Below are positions 1-4,993 of a DNA stretch of 8,131 nucleotides, in pieces. Under the pieces are notes generated by a model. That model saw only the letters and a list, made by a program, of their open reading frames with translations, had not been told where the DNA came from and searched no databases. Source of the stretch: Candidatus Electrothrix marina (GTDB taxonomy: Bacteria; Desulfobacterota; Desulfobulbia; Desulfobulbales; Desulfobulbaceae); the NCBI GenBank assembly GCA_004028495.1, contig MTKS01000051.1, positions 1-8,131 of the forward strand. The letters run 5' to 3'. The position numbers and the translations under genes were made by a program. The stretch's first letter is position 1; every line of letters starts with the position of its first letter.

Positions 1-32
1 TTTATGCTTCAGGCCACGGCAAGGAGCATAAA
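1..32 (+). promoter_or_regulatory. 8-bp inverted repeat in the modA leader, cut by the window edge
   Basis: TTTATGCT at 1-8 is the exact reverse complement of AGCATAAA at 25-32, with a 16-base loop. The right arm overlaps a Shine-Dalgarno-like AAGGAG at 21-26 that is too far (about 35 bases) from the modA ATG to serve it. This could be the last stem of a structured 5' leader upstream of modA, for example a molybdenum-cofactor-type riboswitch, which is known to occur before molybdate-uptake genes. Only the 3' edge is visible, so that identity is speculation; the inverted repeat itself is seen directly. Confidence 0.3.
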
Positions 33-61
33 AAACGTTCTCTCCCAATAAAAAAATAACT

Positions 62-811
62 ATGAAAATCAAAACCCTTATCATTGTTCCTGTCTTGCTG
101 TTTTTTACGGTTGCCGCTTCGGCAGAGACGGTTTATCTTTCTGCCGCCGCCAGCATGACCGATGCCCTGAAAGAGATTATCACCGACTTTGCAGCGACCC
201 ATCCTGCTGCGCAGGTCCGACCCAACTTTGCCTCCTCCGGCAGCCTGGCCAAGCAGATTGAGCAGGGCGCACCGGGCGATGTCTATATTTCCGCCAATCC
301 CGAATGGATGAATTATCTGGTAGGAAAGAAACTCATCGCTTTGGGGACTGATCGCATCTTTGCCTATAACAAGCTGGTTTTTGTCGGCGAAAAACGCTCG
401 GCACCCCTGACTCTGGACAACCTCGCCGATCTTGAGCGCATTGCCTTGAGCAGTCCGCAGAGTGCCCCGGCCGGGCAGTATGCCAAACAGGCCCTGGAAC
501 ATGCCGGAATGTATGCTTTGCTGGTAAAACAAAGGAAGCTGGTCATGGCCAAGGATGTGCGACAGGCATTGCTCTATGCGGACCGGGGCGAGGTGGACGG
601 AGCCTTTGTCTACCGGACCGATGCCCTGTCGGCCCGCAATGCGGAGATCCTGTTTACGGTGCCGGATGATTTTTATGATCGGGTGGCCTATCCCTTGGGC
701 CTGACGCCTGCCGGAGCGAAGAACACCTCGGCAAAGGCCTTGTATGAGTATATGAGCAGCCCGGAGGCCAAGGCGGTATTGAAGAAATACGGATTTGAGG
801 TGGAGAAATAA
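62..811 (+). CDS. modA: Molybdate ABC transporter, periplasmic substrate-binding protein ModA
   Basis: This 249-aa protein captures molybdate (possibly tungstate) in the periplasm and delivers it to the ModBC importer. Residues 1-21 are a signal peptide (basic start, hydrophobic core, cleavage after ASA). The mature part opens with the family's SAAASMTDAL segment (27-36), followed by FASSGSLAKQIEQGAPGDVY (56-75), SPQSAPAGQYAKQAL (131-145) and DVRQALLYADRGEVDGAFVY (165-184). The serines near 31 and 59 and the tyrosine near 184 lie where ModA proteins bind the oxyanion. Length is normal for the family. The ATG at 62 is supported by the signal peptide and by an in-frame stop at 29-31; no good ribosome binding site lies immediately before it. 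Unusually, modB does not follow: about 2.36 kb of toxin-antitoxin-type genes intervene. The choice between molybdate and tungstate cannot be made from this reading. Confidence 0.95.
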   Translation: MKIKTLIIVPVLLFFTVAASAETVYLSAAASMTDALKEIITDFAATHPAAQVRPNFASSGSLAKQIEQGAPGDVYISANPEWMNYLVGKKLIALGTDRIFAYNKLVFVGEKRSAPLTLDNLADLERIALSSPQSAPAGQYAKQALEHAGMYALLVKQRKLVMAKDVRQALLYADRGEVDGAFVYRTDALSARNAEILFTVPDDFYDRVAYPLGLTPAGAKNTSAKALYEYMSSPEAKAVLKKYGFEVEK

Positions 812-855
812 CCTGTTAATCTTAAATATTAAACAATGACGGGGCGTATACAGCC

Positions 856-1059
856 ATGGACAGAACAATTATTTCAGAACTCCACAGAACACTTATTCTG
901 CTCGGTGCTGACTGCACCCTGCTCGGAACGGTTCATTCCTGGAAAAAATCGTTGCCGGACGACATGGTCTTGAGCGGTCTTAGGCACTGGAATGAGGTCG
1001 CTGTTGAAAAGCTTCAGCAGCGTCTTGAGGGCTATCAAGCCGGGACGGATGAGGAGTAA
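856..1059 (+). CDS. Small protein of unknown function (67 aa)
   Basis: Not recognised as a named family. It is a short soluble protein with no signal peptide or membrane segment. It has a helical N-terminus (residues 1-17), a central GTVHSWKKSLPDDMVLSGLR stretch (24-43) and an acidic C-terminus ending GTDEE. The composition and codon use look like a real gene of this genome, and no longer ORF covers the interval on the other strand with comparable quality. It starts 45 bases after modA, with a GGGG at 841-844 as a weak ribosome binding site. The short stretch just before its ATG resembles the stretch before modB (TATACAGCC versus TATAGCAGCCC). A role linked to molybdate uptake or to the downstream antitoxin genes cannot be decided. 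Confidence 0.6.
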   Translation: MDRTIISELHRTLILLGADCTLLGTVHSWKKSLPDDMVLSGLRHWNEVAVEKLQQRLEGYQAGTDEE

Positions 1060-1234
1060 CGTAACAGCAGAAGCAGCCGGGCAGGTCTGCATTCGCTCTG
1101 CCACCCGGCCTTCAATGAACGAGGAGCATCTTGCCATTGTCCGGCGGATTCGCAGCGATCTTGAGCGAGGAGACTCAGCGCACATCACGGATATGCTGGT
1201 GCGGGCGGCGCTTGTTCGGCGGTTTCCTGGGTAG
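1049..1234 (+). CDS. Doubtful small ORF (61 aa; 39 aa from the internal ATG at 1115)
   Basis: The reading frame overlaps the end of the preceding gene by 11 bases, an arrangement that would allow translational coupling. It has no convincing ribosome binding site. The first 22 residues pass through a GC-rich hairpin and look unlike protein. From the internal ATG at 1115 the remainder is a plausible charged, helical segment (AIVRRIRSDLERGDSAHITD, then MLVRAALVRRF). It ends 10 bases before the HicB-type antitoxin gene, the position where a HicA toxin might be expected, but it has none of the HicA features (no GSHH or double-stranded-RNA-binding fold pattern). It may be a real small protein, a remnant, or chance. 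Confidence 0.3.
   Translation: MRSNVTAEAAGQVCIRSATRPSMNEEHLAIVRRIRSDLERGDSAHITDMLVRAALVRRFPG
1076..1109 (+). repeat. GC-rich stem-loop between small ORFs
   Basis: GCCGGGCAG at 1076-1084 pairs with CTG at 1098-1100 and CCCGGC at 1104-1109, giving a 9-bp stem with a three-base bulge (CCA) on the right arm and a 13-base loop. No T-run follows, so it is not a classical intrinsic terminator. It may influence translation or stability of the mRNA ahead of the ORF at 1115, or be an isolated palindromic repeat. Confidence 0.4.
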
Positions 1235-1244
1235 ACGTTTTGAT

Positions 1245-1595
1245 ATGATGTGTTATAAAGAATATTTGGGATCTGTGCATTACAGTGACGATGATCATAT
1301 TTTTTACGGAAAATTGGAATACATAAAAAGCCTGATCAACTATGAGGGCACGGATGTTGCCGGGCTGCGGCAGGCATTTCATGAGGCGGTTGATGATTAT
1401 CTGGCCCTCTGCGCGGAAGAAGAACTGGAGCCGGAGCGTCCTTTCAAAGGAAGCTTCAATGTGCGGACAGGCTGCGACCTCCATCGCAGGGCTGCAATGT
1501 ATGCGCTGGAATGCGGTTCAAATCTGAACAAGGTGGTTACAGAGGCGTTGGAACAGTATCTGCTGGCGCATTCGCCATGCAGCGGCTCTGACTGA
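1245..1595 (+). CDS. HicB-type antitoxin (type II toxin-antitoxin), no HicA partner seen
   Basis: A 116-aa protein of the HicB family. HicB antitoxins neutralise the mRNA-cleaving HicA toxin and repress their own operon. The N-terminal half carries the HicB pattern (YLGSVHYSDDDHIFYGKL, residues 7-24, then INYEG and AFHEAVDDYLALCAEEELEP, 44-63). The C-terminal half (about 68-107) looks like the ribbon-helix-helix DNA-binding segment, with FNVRTGCDLHRRAAMYALEC followed by NKVVTEALEQYL. I chose ATG 1245 (MMCYKEY) because homologues start this way; a frame extension to TTG 1131 would add 38 unlikely residues. No good ribosome binding site precedes 1245. Neither flank encodes a HicA-like protein within this window, so this is an orphan. 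It may act as a solitary regulator or be what is left of a pair. Confidence 0.85.
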   Translation: MMCYKEYLGSVHYSDDDHIFYGKLEYIKSLINYEGTDVAGLRQAFHEAVDDYLALCAEEELEPERPFKGSFNVRTGCDLHRRAAMYALECGSNLNKVVTEALEQYLLAHSPCSGSD

Positions 1596-1669
1596 TCGAC
1601 TCTACCCGCCTCAACTCACTGACTCGACGGCTTCTTGCTTGGGTAGGGTTGCTTGATAGCCTTGATTTT

Positions 1670-1744
1670 TCCTGTCCACTTATGACTCTGGATAAACGAA
1701 TAATGCAAGTTGCTAACGAAATGAATATTGAAATACTGGAGTGA
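1670..1744 (+). pseudogene. 3' stub of a PIN-domain (VapC-like) toxin gene
   Basis: One frame here reads CPLMTLDKRIMQVANEMNIE, followed by ILE and a stop at 1742-1744. This is the typical last element of PIN-domain ribonucleases: a 'PL(V/M)T.DKR' strand containing the last acidic active-site region, then a helix and a final short strand. Only about 24 codons match; the frame stays open upstream to about 1589 but does not look like the rest of a PIN domain, so the first roughly 100 codons are missing. The stub ends 3 bases before the ATG of the Phd/YefM-type antitoxin at 1748, and its last codons contain that gene's ribosome binding site. I infer loss of a toxin beside a retained antitoxin. 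The match is from memory of the family and is short. Confidence 0.55.
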
Positions 1745-1747
1745 ACA

Positions 1748-1966
1748 ATGCAAGTTTTTACGTATTCACAAGCACGTCAGAACCTTTCTAAGCTGCTGAA
1801 GCTTGCTCAGAAAGAAGAAGTTCAGATTCGCCGAAGAGATGGGGCCTTATTCTCATTAACAGCAAAAAAGAAAAAACAGTCATCACCGTTTGATGTTCCT
1901 GGAATAAAAACACAAGCAACAACCGCAGATATTTTGGATGCTGTTCGAGAGTCAAGGATGGGTTGA
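1748..1966 (+). CDS. Phd/YefM-family antitoxin, orphan
   Basis: A 72-aa protein of the prevent-host-death (Phd/YefM) antitoxin family, which bind operator DNA with the N-terminal domain and a partner toxin with the C-terminal tail. The N-terminus shows the family pattern (FTYSQARQNLSKLLKLAQ, residues 3-20, then VQIRRRDGALFSL, 25-37). A lysine-rich linker (about 40-44) leads to a short tail (about 48-72) of the kind that folds on the toxin. A ribosome binding site TGGAG at 1737-1741 precedes the ATG with normal spacing. No complete toxin gene adjoins it: upstream is only a PIN-domain stub, and the 99 bases downstream encode nothing recognisable. Confidence 0.85.
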   Translation: MQVFTYSQARQNLSKLLKLAQKEEVQIRRRDGALFSLTAKKKKQSSPFDVPGIKTQATTADILDAVRESRMG

Positions 1967-2065
1967 TTTTTCATTACAACTCTATTCTTTGTGCTTTTGA
2001 TGTGAAATACGGCATTACTTTTTATTCGTGGACGAAACAAGAAAGATCATGGATGAACATGACAA

Positions 2066-2824
2066 ATGAACAGCAGACCAATCGCTCTCCTTCTATTTCT
2101 CTTCTGGACGACACCTGTTTTTTCAGTTGACCGAAATGTCGAGAATTCTTCTAAGGAGTTCTCAAAACACATTGACGTTACCGAACTCGATGCATCGCTC
2201 CCCTCCGAGTCATTGTATGACTGGCTCAACGGCCTTGCAAAGAAATCTGAAAAGGTCGAGTGGGAGTTTAATGATTGCGGAGAACAGACTGGTACGGAAG
2301 CAGATAGAGGACGCGATTTTCCGAAATGCCTTGAGGGCTCGATAGTATCCTCAACAACCCATGCGAGAATGCTGGGGATACAAGTGTACGTGGGAACATG
2401 GCAAAGAGGATTTGTTGGAAATCCAGAAGTTGGCTTGATCTATTACACAAAACCTGATCAATCATTTGTGGAGTTCAAGAATCTTTCCACTCTCAAAGAG
2501 ACTGTCAATTCCCTCTTGACTTTCAGCCCCAAGTATCTACAATGTAATTACCATAACCAAAAGGAGAAACCCATGAGAGCACGAGTAATAAAAATTGGTA
2601 ATTCGCAAGGGCTACGTATCCCGAAGCCGATTCTTGAACAAACAGGCATCATGGATGATGTTGAAATAGAGGTTGAAAAAAATCAAATCATCATCCGACC
2701 AGTCAAAAATGCCCGAGAGGGCTGGGATGCCGCTTTTAAGACGATGGGCGAGCAAGGTGACGACAAACCTCTTGTTGACGACAGCATTGCAACTGCATGG
2801 GATGACGACGAATGGCAATGGTAG
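2066..2824 (+). CDS. Exported protein of unknown function whose frame runs on into MazE
   Basis: The 252-codon frame has two unrelated parts. Residues 1-169 (2066-2572) resemble an exported protein: a signal peptide at 1-20 (MNSRPIALLLFLF..., cleavage probably after VFS), then a periplasmic-type domain with DWLNGLAKKSEKVEWEFNDC (52-71), a second cysteine at 88 that could pair with Cys71, and VYVGTWQRGFVG (107-118). I do not recognise the family by name. Residues 170-252 are a complete MazE antitoxin with its own ATG, ribosome binding site and promoter. No stop codon separates them. A cytoplasmic DNA-binding antitoxin fused to an export signal makes no functional sense, so the exported gene has probably lost its stop codon (single-base change, small indel or truncation) and the extension is accidental. 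A true fusion product is possible but unlikely. The ribosome binding site before 2066 is weak (GGA at 2051-2053). Confidence 0.6.
   Translation: MNSRPIALLLFLFWTTPVFSVDRNVENSSKEFSKHIDVTELDASLPSESLYDWLNGLAKKSEKVEWEFNDCGEQTGTEADRGRDFPKCLEGSIVSSTTHARMLGIQVYVGTWQRGFVGNPEVGLIYYTKPDQSFVEFKNLSTLKETVNSLLTFSPKYLQCNYHNQKEKPMRARVIKIGNSQGLRIPKPILEQTGIMDDVEIEVEKNQIIIRPVKNAREGWDAAFKTMGEQGDDKPLVDDSIATAWDDDEWQW
2516..2543 (+). promoter_or_regulatory. Sigma-70-type promoter of mazEF
   Basis: TTGACT at 2516-2521 (5 of 6 matches to the -35 consensus) is followed after 16 bases by TACAAT at 2538-2543 (5 of 6 matches to the -10 consensus). It lies 29 bases before the mazE ATG and inside the 3' part of the exported-protein reading frame. 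Its position supports mazEF being transcribed independently. Confidence 0.6.
2544..2551 (+). promoter_or_regulatory. Palindrome GTAATTAC, candidate MazE operator
   Basis: A perfect 8-bp palindrome directly abuts the -10 box, where transcription would start. MazE-family antitoxins repress their own promoters by binding palindromes at this place, so it is a candidate autoregulatory site. It is short, and operator identity is inferred from position only. Confidence 0.35.
2573..2824 (+). CDS. mazE: MazE-type antitoxin (AbrB/MazE DNA-binding fold)
   Basis: An 83-aa antitoxin that blocks MazF and represses the operon. Residues 1-47 form the swapped-hairpin AbrB/MazE domain, with the hallmark RVIKIGNSQGLRIPKPILEQ (4-23) and the VEIEVEKNQIIIRPV strand pair (30-44). 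Residues 50-83 form an acidic, flexible tail (DDSIATAWDDDEWQW at the end) that would wrap around the toxin. The start at 2573 is fixed by a strong ribosome binding site, AAGGAG at 2561-2566, six bases before the ATG, and by homology beginning at that methionine, although the frame stays open far upstream into an exported protein. The stop overlaps the mazF start, as expected for a coupled antitoxin-toxin pair. Length is normal for the family. Confidence 0.9.
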   Translation: MRARVIKIGNSQGLRIPKPILEQTGIMDDVEIEVEKNQIIIRPVKNAREGWDAAFKTMGEQGDDKPLVDDSIATAWDDDEWQW

Positions 2825-3141
2825 TCAAACGCTTTGACGTTTACTTGGTCAATCTTGATCCCACTATTGGATCAGAAATCCAGAAAACCAGGCCGTGTTT
2901 AGTCATCTCACCTGACGAGATGAATCGAAACATTCGCACCGTGATTATAGCCCCGATGACCTCAGCGCAAAAAGATTACCCTACCCGTGTATCCTGTACA
3001 TTTAAAAAGAAACAAGGGCAAATCGTCTTGGATCAGATACGAACAATAGATAAAACACGACTTATTAAAAAGCTTGGTACTCTTGATTCCAGAGCCCAAT
3101 CAGATGTTATTGCAACCTTGCAGAGATTATTTGCATTTTAA
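2812..3141 (+). CDS. mazF: MazF-type endoribonuclease toxin
   Basis: A 109-aa toxin of the MazF/PemK family, which cuts single-stranded mRNA at short sequence motifs when not bound by MazE. The family's elements are intact: FDVYLVNLDPTIGSEIQKTR (8-27) followed by PCLVISPDEMN, VIIAPMTS (44-51), and GQIVLDQIRTIDKTRLIKKL (69-88). Arg27 and Thr50 correspond by position to the catalytic Arg and Thr of characterised MazF. Two starts are possible, ATG 2812 or ATG 2818; the second gives MVVKRFDV, close to the usual start. Both overlap the mazE stop (2822-2824), pointing to translational coupling. modB begins 26 bases after its stop with no terminator between, so mazEF transcripts could continue into modBC. 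The toxin looks functional; cleavage specificity cannot be read from the sequence. Confidence 0.92.
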   Translation: MAMVVKRFDVYLVNLDPTIGSEIQKTRPCLVISPDEMNRNIRTVIIAPMTSAQKDYPTRVSCTFKKKQGQIVLDQIRTIDKTRLIKKLGTLDSRAQSDVIATLQRLFAF

Positions 3142-3167
3142 TAGGCCCATCCTTTCTATAGCAGCCC

Positions 3168-3848
3168 ATGCTCACCCTGTCCCCCGACGACATCCAAGCC
3201 ATAAAACTCTCCCTGCAAGTGGCGATCACCGCGACCGTCATCGCCCTGCCGCCCGGTTTTGCCGTGGCCTACTTGCTAGCCCTGAGCAATATGCGCGGCA
3301 AGGCCCTGCTGGAGGGTCTGGTCAACCTGCCCCTGGTTCTACCGCCGGTGGTGACCGGCTATCTCCTGCTCCTGCTCTTCGGTCGCAAAGGCTGGATCGG
3401 CGAACTGCTGGATAAATTCGACATCCGCATCATCTTCACCCTGCGGGGAGCGGTCATCGCCTCAGCCGTGGTCGGCTTTCCCTTACTGGTTCGTTCCATC
3501 CGCATCGGCATGGAAGGCATTGACCGCCAGTACATCCAGGCCTCCAGAACCCTGGGTGCCAATTGGCGGGACACCCTGTTCACCATCACCGTGCCCCTGT
3601 GCAGTCGCGCCATCTTAGCGGGCATGACCCTGATGTTTGCTCGCAGCCTGGGTGAGTTCGGAGCCACTATCGTGCTGGCCGGTAATATCCCCGGTATCAC
3701 CCAGACCATCCCGCTGGCCATCTATGGGTACACCAGCACGCCGGGCGGCGACAGCATGGCCCTGTCCCTCTGCCTGATCTCCATCCTGCTCTCCTTTGCC
3801 GTGCTCCTGATCGGCGAGGCAGCCAACCGCACCTTGGCAAGGAGGTAG
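3168..3848 (+). CDS. modB: Molybdate ABC transporter permease ModB
   Basis: The 226-aa inner-membrane channel of the molybdate importer. Five hydrophobic segments are visible, roughly at 14-40, 50-71, 88-110, 146-172 and 196-217. The ABC-permease EAA loop that docks on ModC is at about 122-144 (YIQASRTLGANWRDTLFTIT), and the ModB-typical GEFGATIVLAGNIPGITQTI lies at 162-181. Length is normal and no frame damage is seen. The start is the ATG giving MLTLSPDDIQ, as in related proteins, but no good ribosome binding site precedes it, so its translation may depend on upstream ribosomes or a rearranged leader. It is separated from modA by the toxin-antitoxin region but sits 3 bases from modC, so modBC remains a tight unit. 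Confidence 0.95.
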   Translation: MLTLSPDDIQAIKLSLQVAITATVIALPPGFAVAYLLALSNMRGKALLEGLVNLPLVLPPVVTGYLLLLLFGRKGWIGELLDKFDIRIIFTLRGAVIASAVVGFPLLVRSIRIGMEGIDRQYIQASRTLGANWRDTLFTITVPLCSRAILAGMTLMFARSLGEFGATIVLAGNIPGITQTIPLAIYGYTSTPGGDSMALSLCLISILLSFAVLLIGEAANRTLARR

Positions 3849-3851
3849 GCA

Positions 3852-4925
3852 ATGTTGCTCGAAATCGATGTAACCAAGAATTTTCAAGACTTTACCTGTC
3901 ATGCCGCCTTTACGTTGGAGACCAAACAATGCGGGGTCTTTGGACCGTCAGGCAGCGGCAAATCCACCCTCATGCATATGTTGGCCGGGTTGCTGGAGCC
4001 GGACAAGGGCTTTATCCGCCTAAACGGGCGCACCCTGTTTGATCGGGAGCAGAAGATCAGCCTGCCGCCGGATCAACGACGGGTAGGCGTAGTCTTTCAG
4101 CATGCCCACCTCTTCCCGCACATGAGCGTGCAACGCAACCTGTTTTACGGTATGAACCGTCTTCCCAAGGAGGAGCGTCATATTGATCCGGCTCATCTGA
4201 TTGAGGTTCTCCAGATCGACAAGCTGCTGAACCGCAACGTGAGTAAGCTCTCCGGCGGGGAACGACAACGGGTGGCCCTGGGTCGTACCATCCTGGCCTG
4301 CCCCCAGCTCATCCTGCTGGACGAGCCGCTTTCCGGTCTGGACGGCATGCTCAAATATCAGATCATCCCTCAGCTCCAGCAGGTCTTTGCCGAGTTTTCC
4401 ATCCCCATGCTCTTTATCAGCCATTCCTTGCAGGAACTGCGCATGATGACCGAAGAGGTCTTGGTGATGCAAAAGGGACAGCTTGTTCAGCAGCTCGCTA
4501 CGGAAGAACTTGCCCGCACCAGCTTCGGCACCGGCGGGCAGGGCTATACCAATCTGCTGCATCTTGACGAGATGGAGGATCTGGGCAAGCTGCTCCGCTG
4601 CCGCTGGGGAAGCATTCCCGTGATGCTGGTCAAGGCCCCGGATCAACGTCCGGGCGAATTCTCCCTGAACGGTCGTGATATTCTCCTGTTCAAGAAGCAT
4701 CCTGAGGCATCCAGCGCCCGTAATATGCTGTCCTGCACTGTACGCCGTACCTACGAAACTGATTGGTTGGTGGGGGTTGAGCTGGAATGTCAGGATAGTC
4801 AGGGCAGTCAGGAACAAAACCTGATTGCTGAGATTGTGCCGCAGTCTGTGGAGGAGCTGAATATCCAACCAGGAAACGAGGTGGTGGCCGTGTTTAAGGC
4901 TTCCGCCTTTCGGCGATTGTACTGA
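3852..4925 (+). CDS. modC: Molybdate ABC transporter ATP-binding protein ModC
   Basis: The 357-aa ATPase that drives ModB. All ABC motifs are intact: Walker A GPSGSGKST (31-39), Q-loop FQHAHLFPHMSV (82-93), signature LSGGERQRVALGR (133-145), Walker B LILLDEPLSGLD (153-164) and the switch histidine in LFISHSLQE (187-195). The C-terminal part (about 288-357) looks like the TOBE (molybdate-binding) domain found in ModC, which senses intracellular oxyanion and inhibits transport. A strong ribosome binding site, AAGGAGG at 3838-3844, precedes the ATG at 3852 and overlaps the end of modB. Length is normal. The gene ends 68 bases before the convergent lipoprotein gene, and no clear intrinsic terminator is visible in that gap. 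Confidence 0.96.
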   Translation: MLLEIDVTKNFQDFTCHAAFTLETKQCGVFGPSGSGKSTLMHMLAGLLEPDKGFIRLNGRTLFDREQKISLPPDQRRVGVVFQHAHLFPHMSVQRNLFYGMNRLPKEERHIDPAHLIEVLQIDKLLNRNVSKLSGGERQRVALGRTILACPQLILLDEPLSGLDGMLKYQIIPQLQQVFAEFSIPMLFISHSLQELRMMTEEVLVMQKGQLVQQLATEELARTSFGTGGQGYTNLLHLDEMEDLGKLLRCRWGSIPVMLVKAPDQRPGEFSLNGRDILLFKKHPEASSARNMLSCTVRRTYETDWLVGVELECQDSQGSQEQNLIAEIVPQSVEELNIQPGNEVVAVFKASAFRRLY

Positions 4926-4993
4926 AGATTAAGGAGAAAGAGGGGGGAAATGAAACGAGTACGCGTTAAGCATGTACCCGGCAAACATAACCG

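Noticed and set aside
2..868. 288-codon open frame on the minus strand opposite modA
   Set aside because: Its protein is low-quality and mirrors modA codon structure; modA is certain by motifs and signal peptide.
1076..1110. On the minus strand this looks like the first part of a leucine-type tRNA (GCCGGGTGGCAGAGCG...)
   Set aside because: No anticodon arm or T-arm (GGTTCGAATCC-like) follows within tRNA length, and the resemblance comes from the hairpin.
1131..1244. TTG-start extension of the HicB-type gene, with GAGGAG nearby
   Set aside because: The extra residues are unlike protein of this family, and HicB homologues begin at the MM pair at 1245.
1602..1646. CTACCC / GGGTAG inverted repeat after the HicB-type gene as a terminator
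   Set aside because: The loop is 33 bases, the stem only six, and no T-run follows; too weak.
812..3167. Insertion sequence or transposon carrying the toxin-antitoxin genes
   Set aside because: No transposase, integrase, terminal inverted repeats or clear target-site duplication are visible.
4020..4868. 282-codon open frame on the minus strand opposite modC
   Set aside because: It is a shadow of modC, whose ABC motifs are all intact; no family resemblance on the minus strand.
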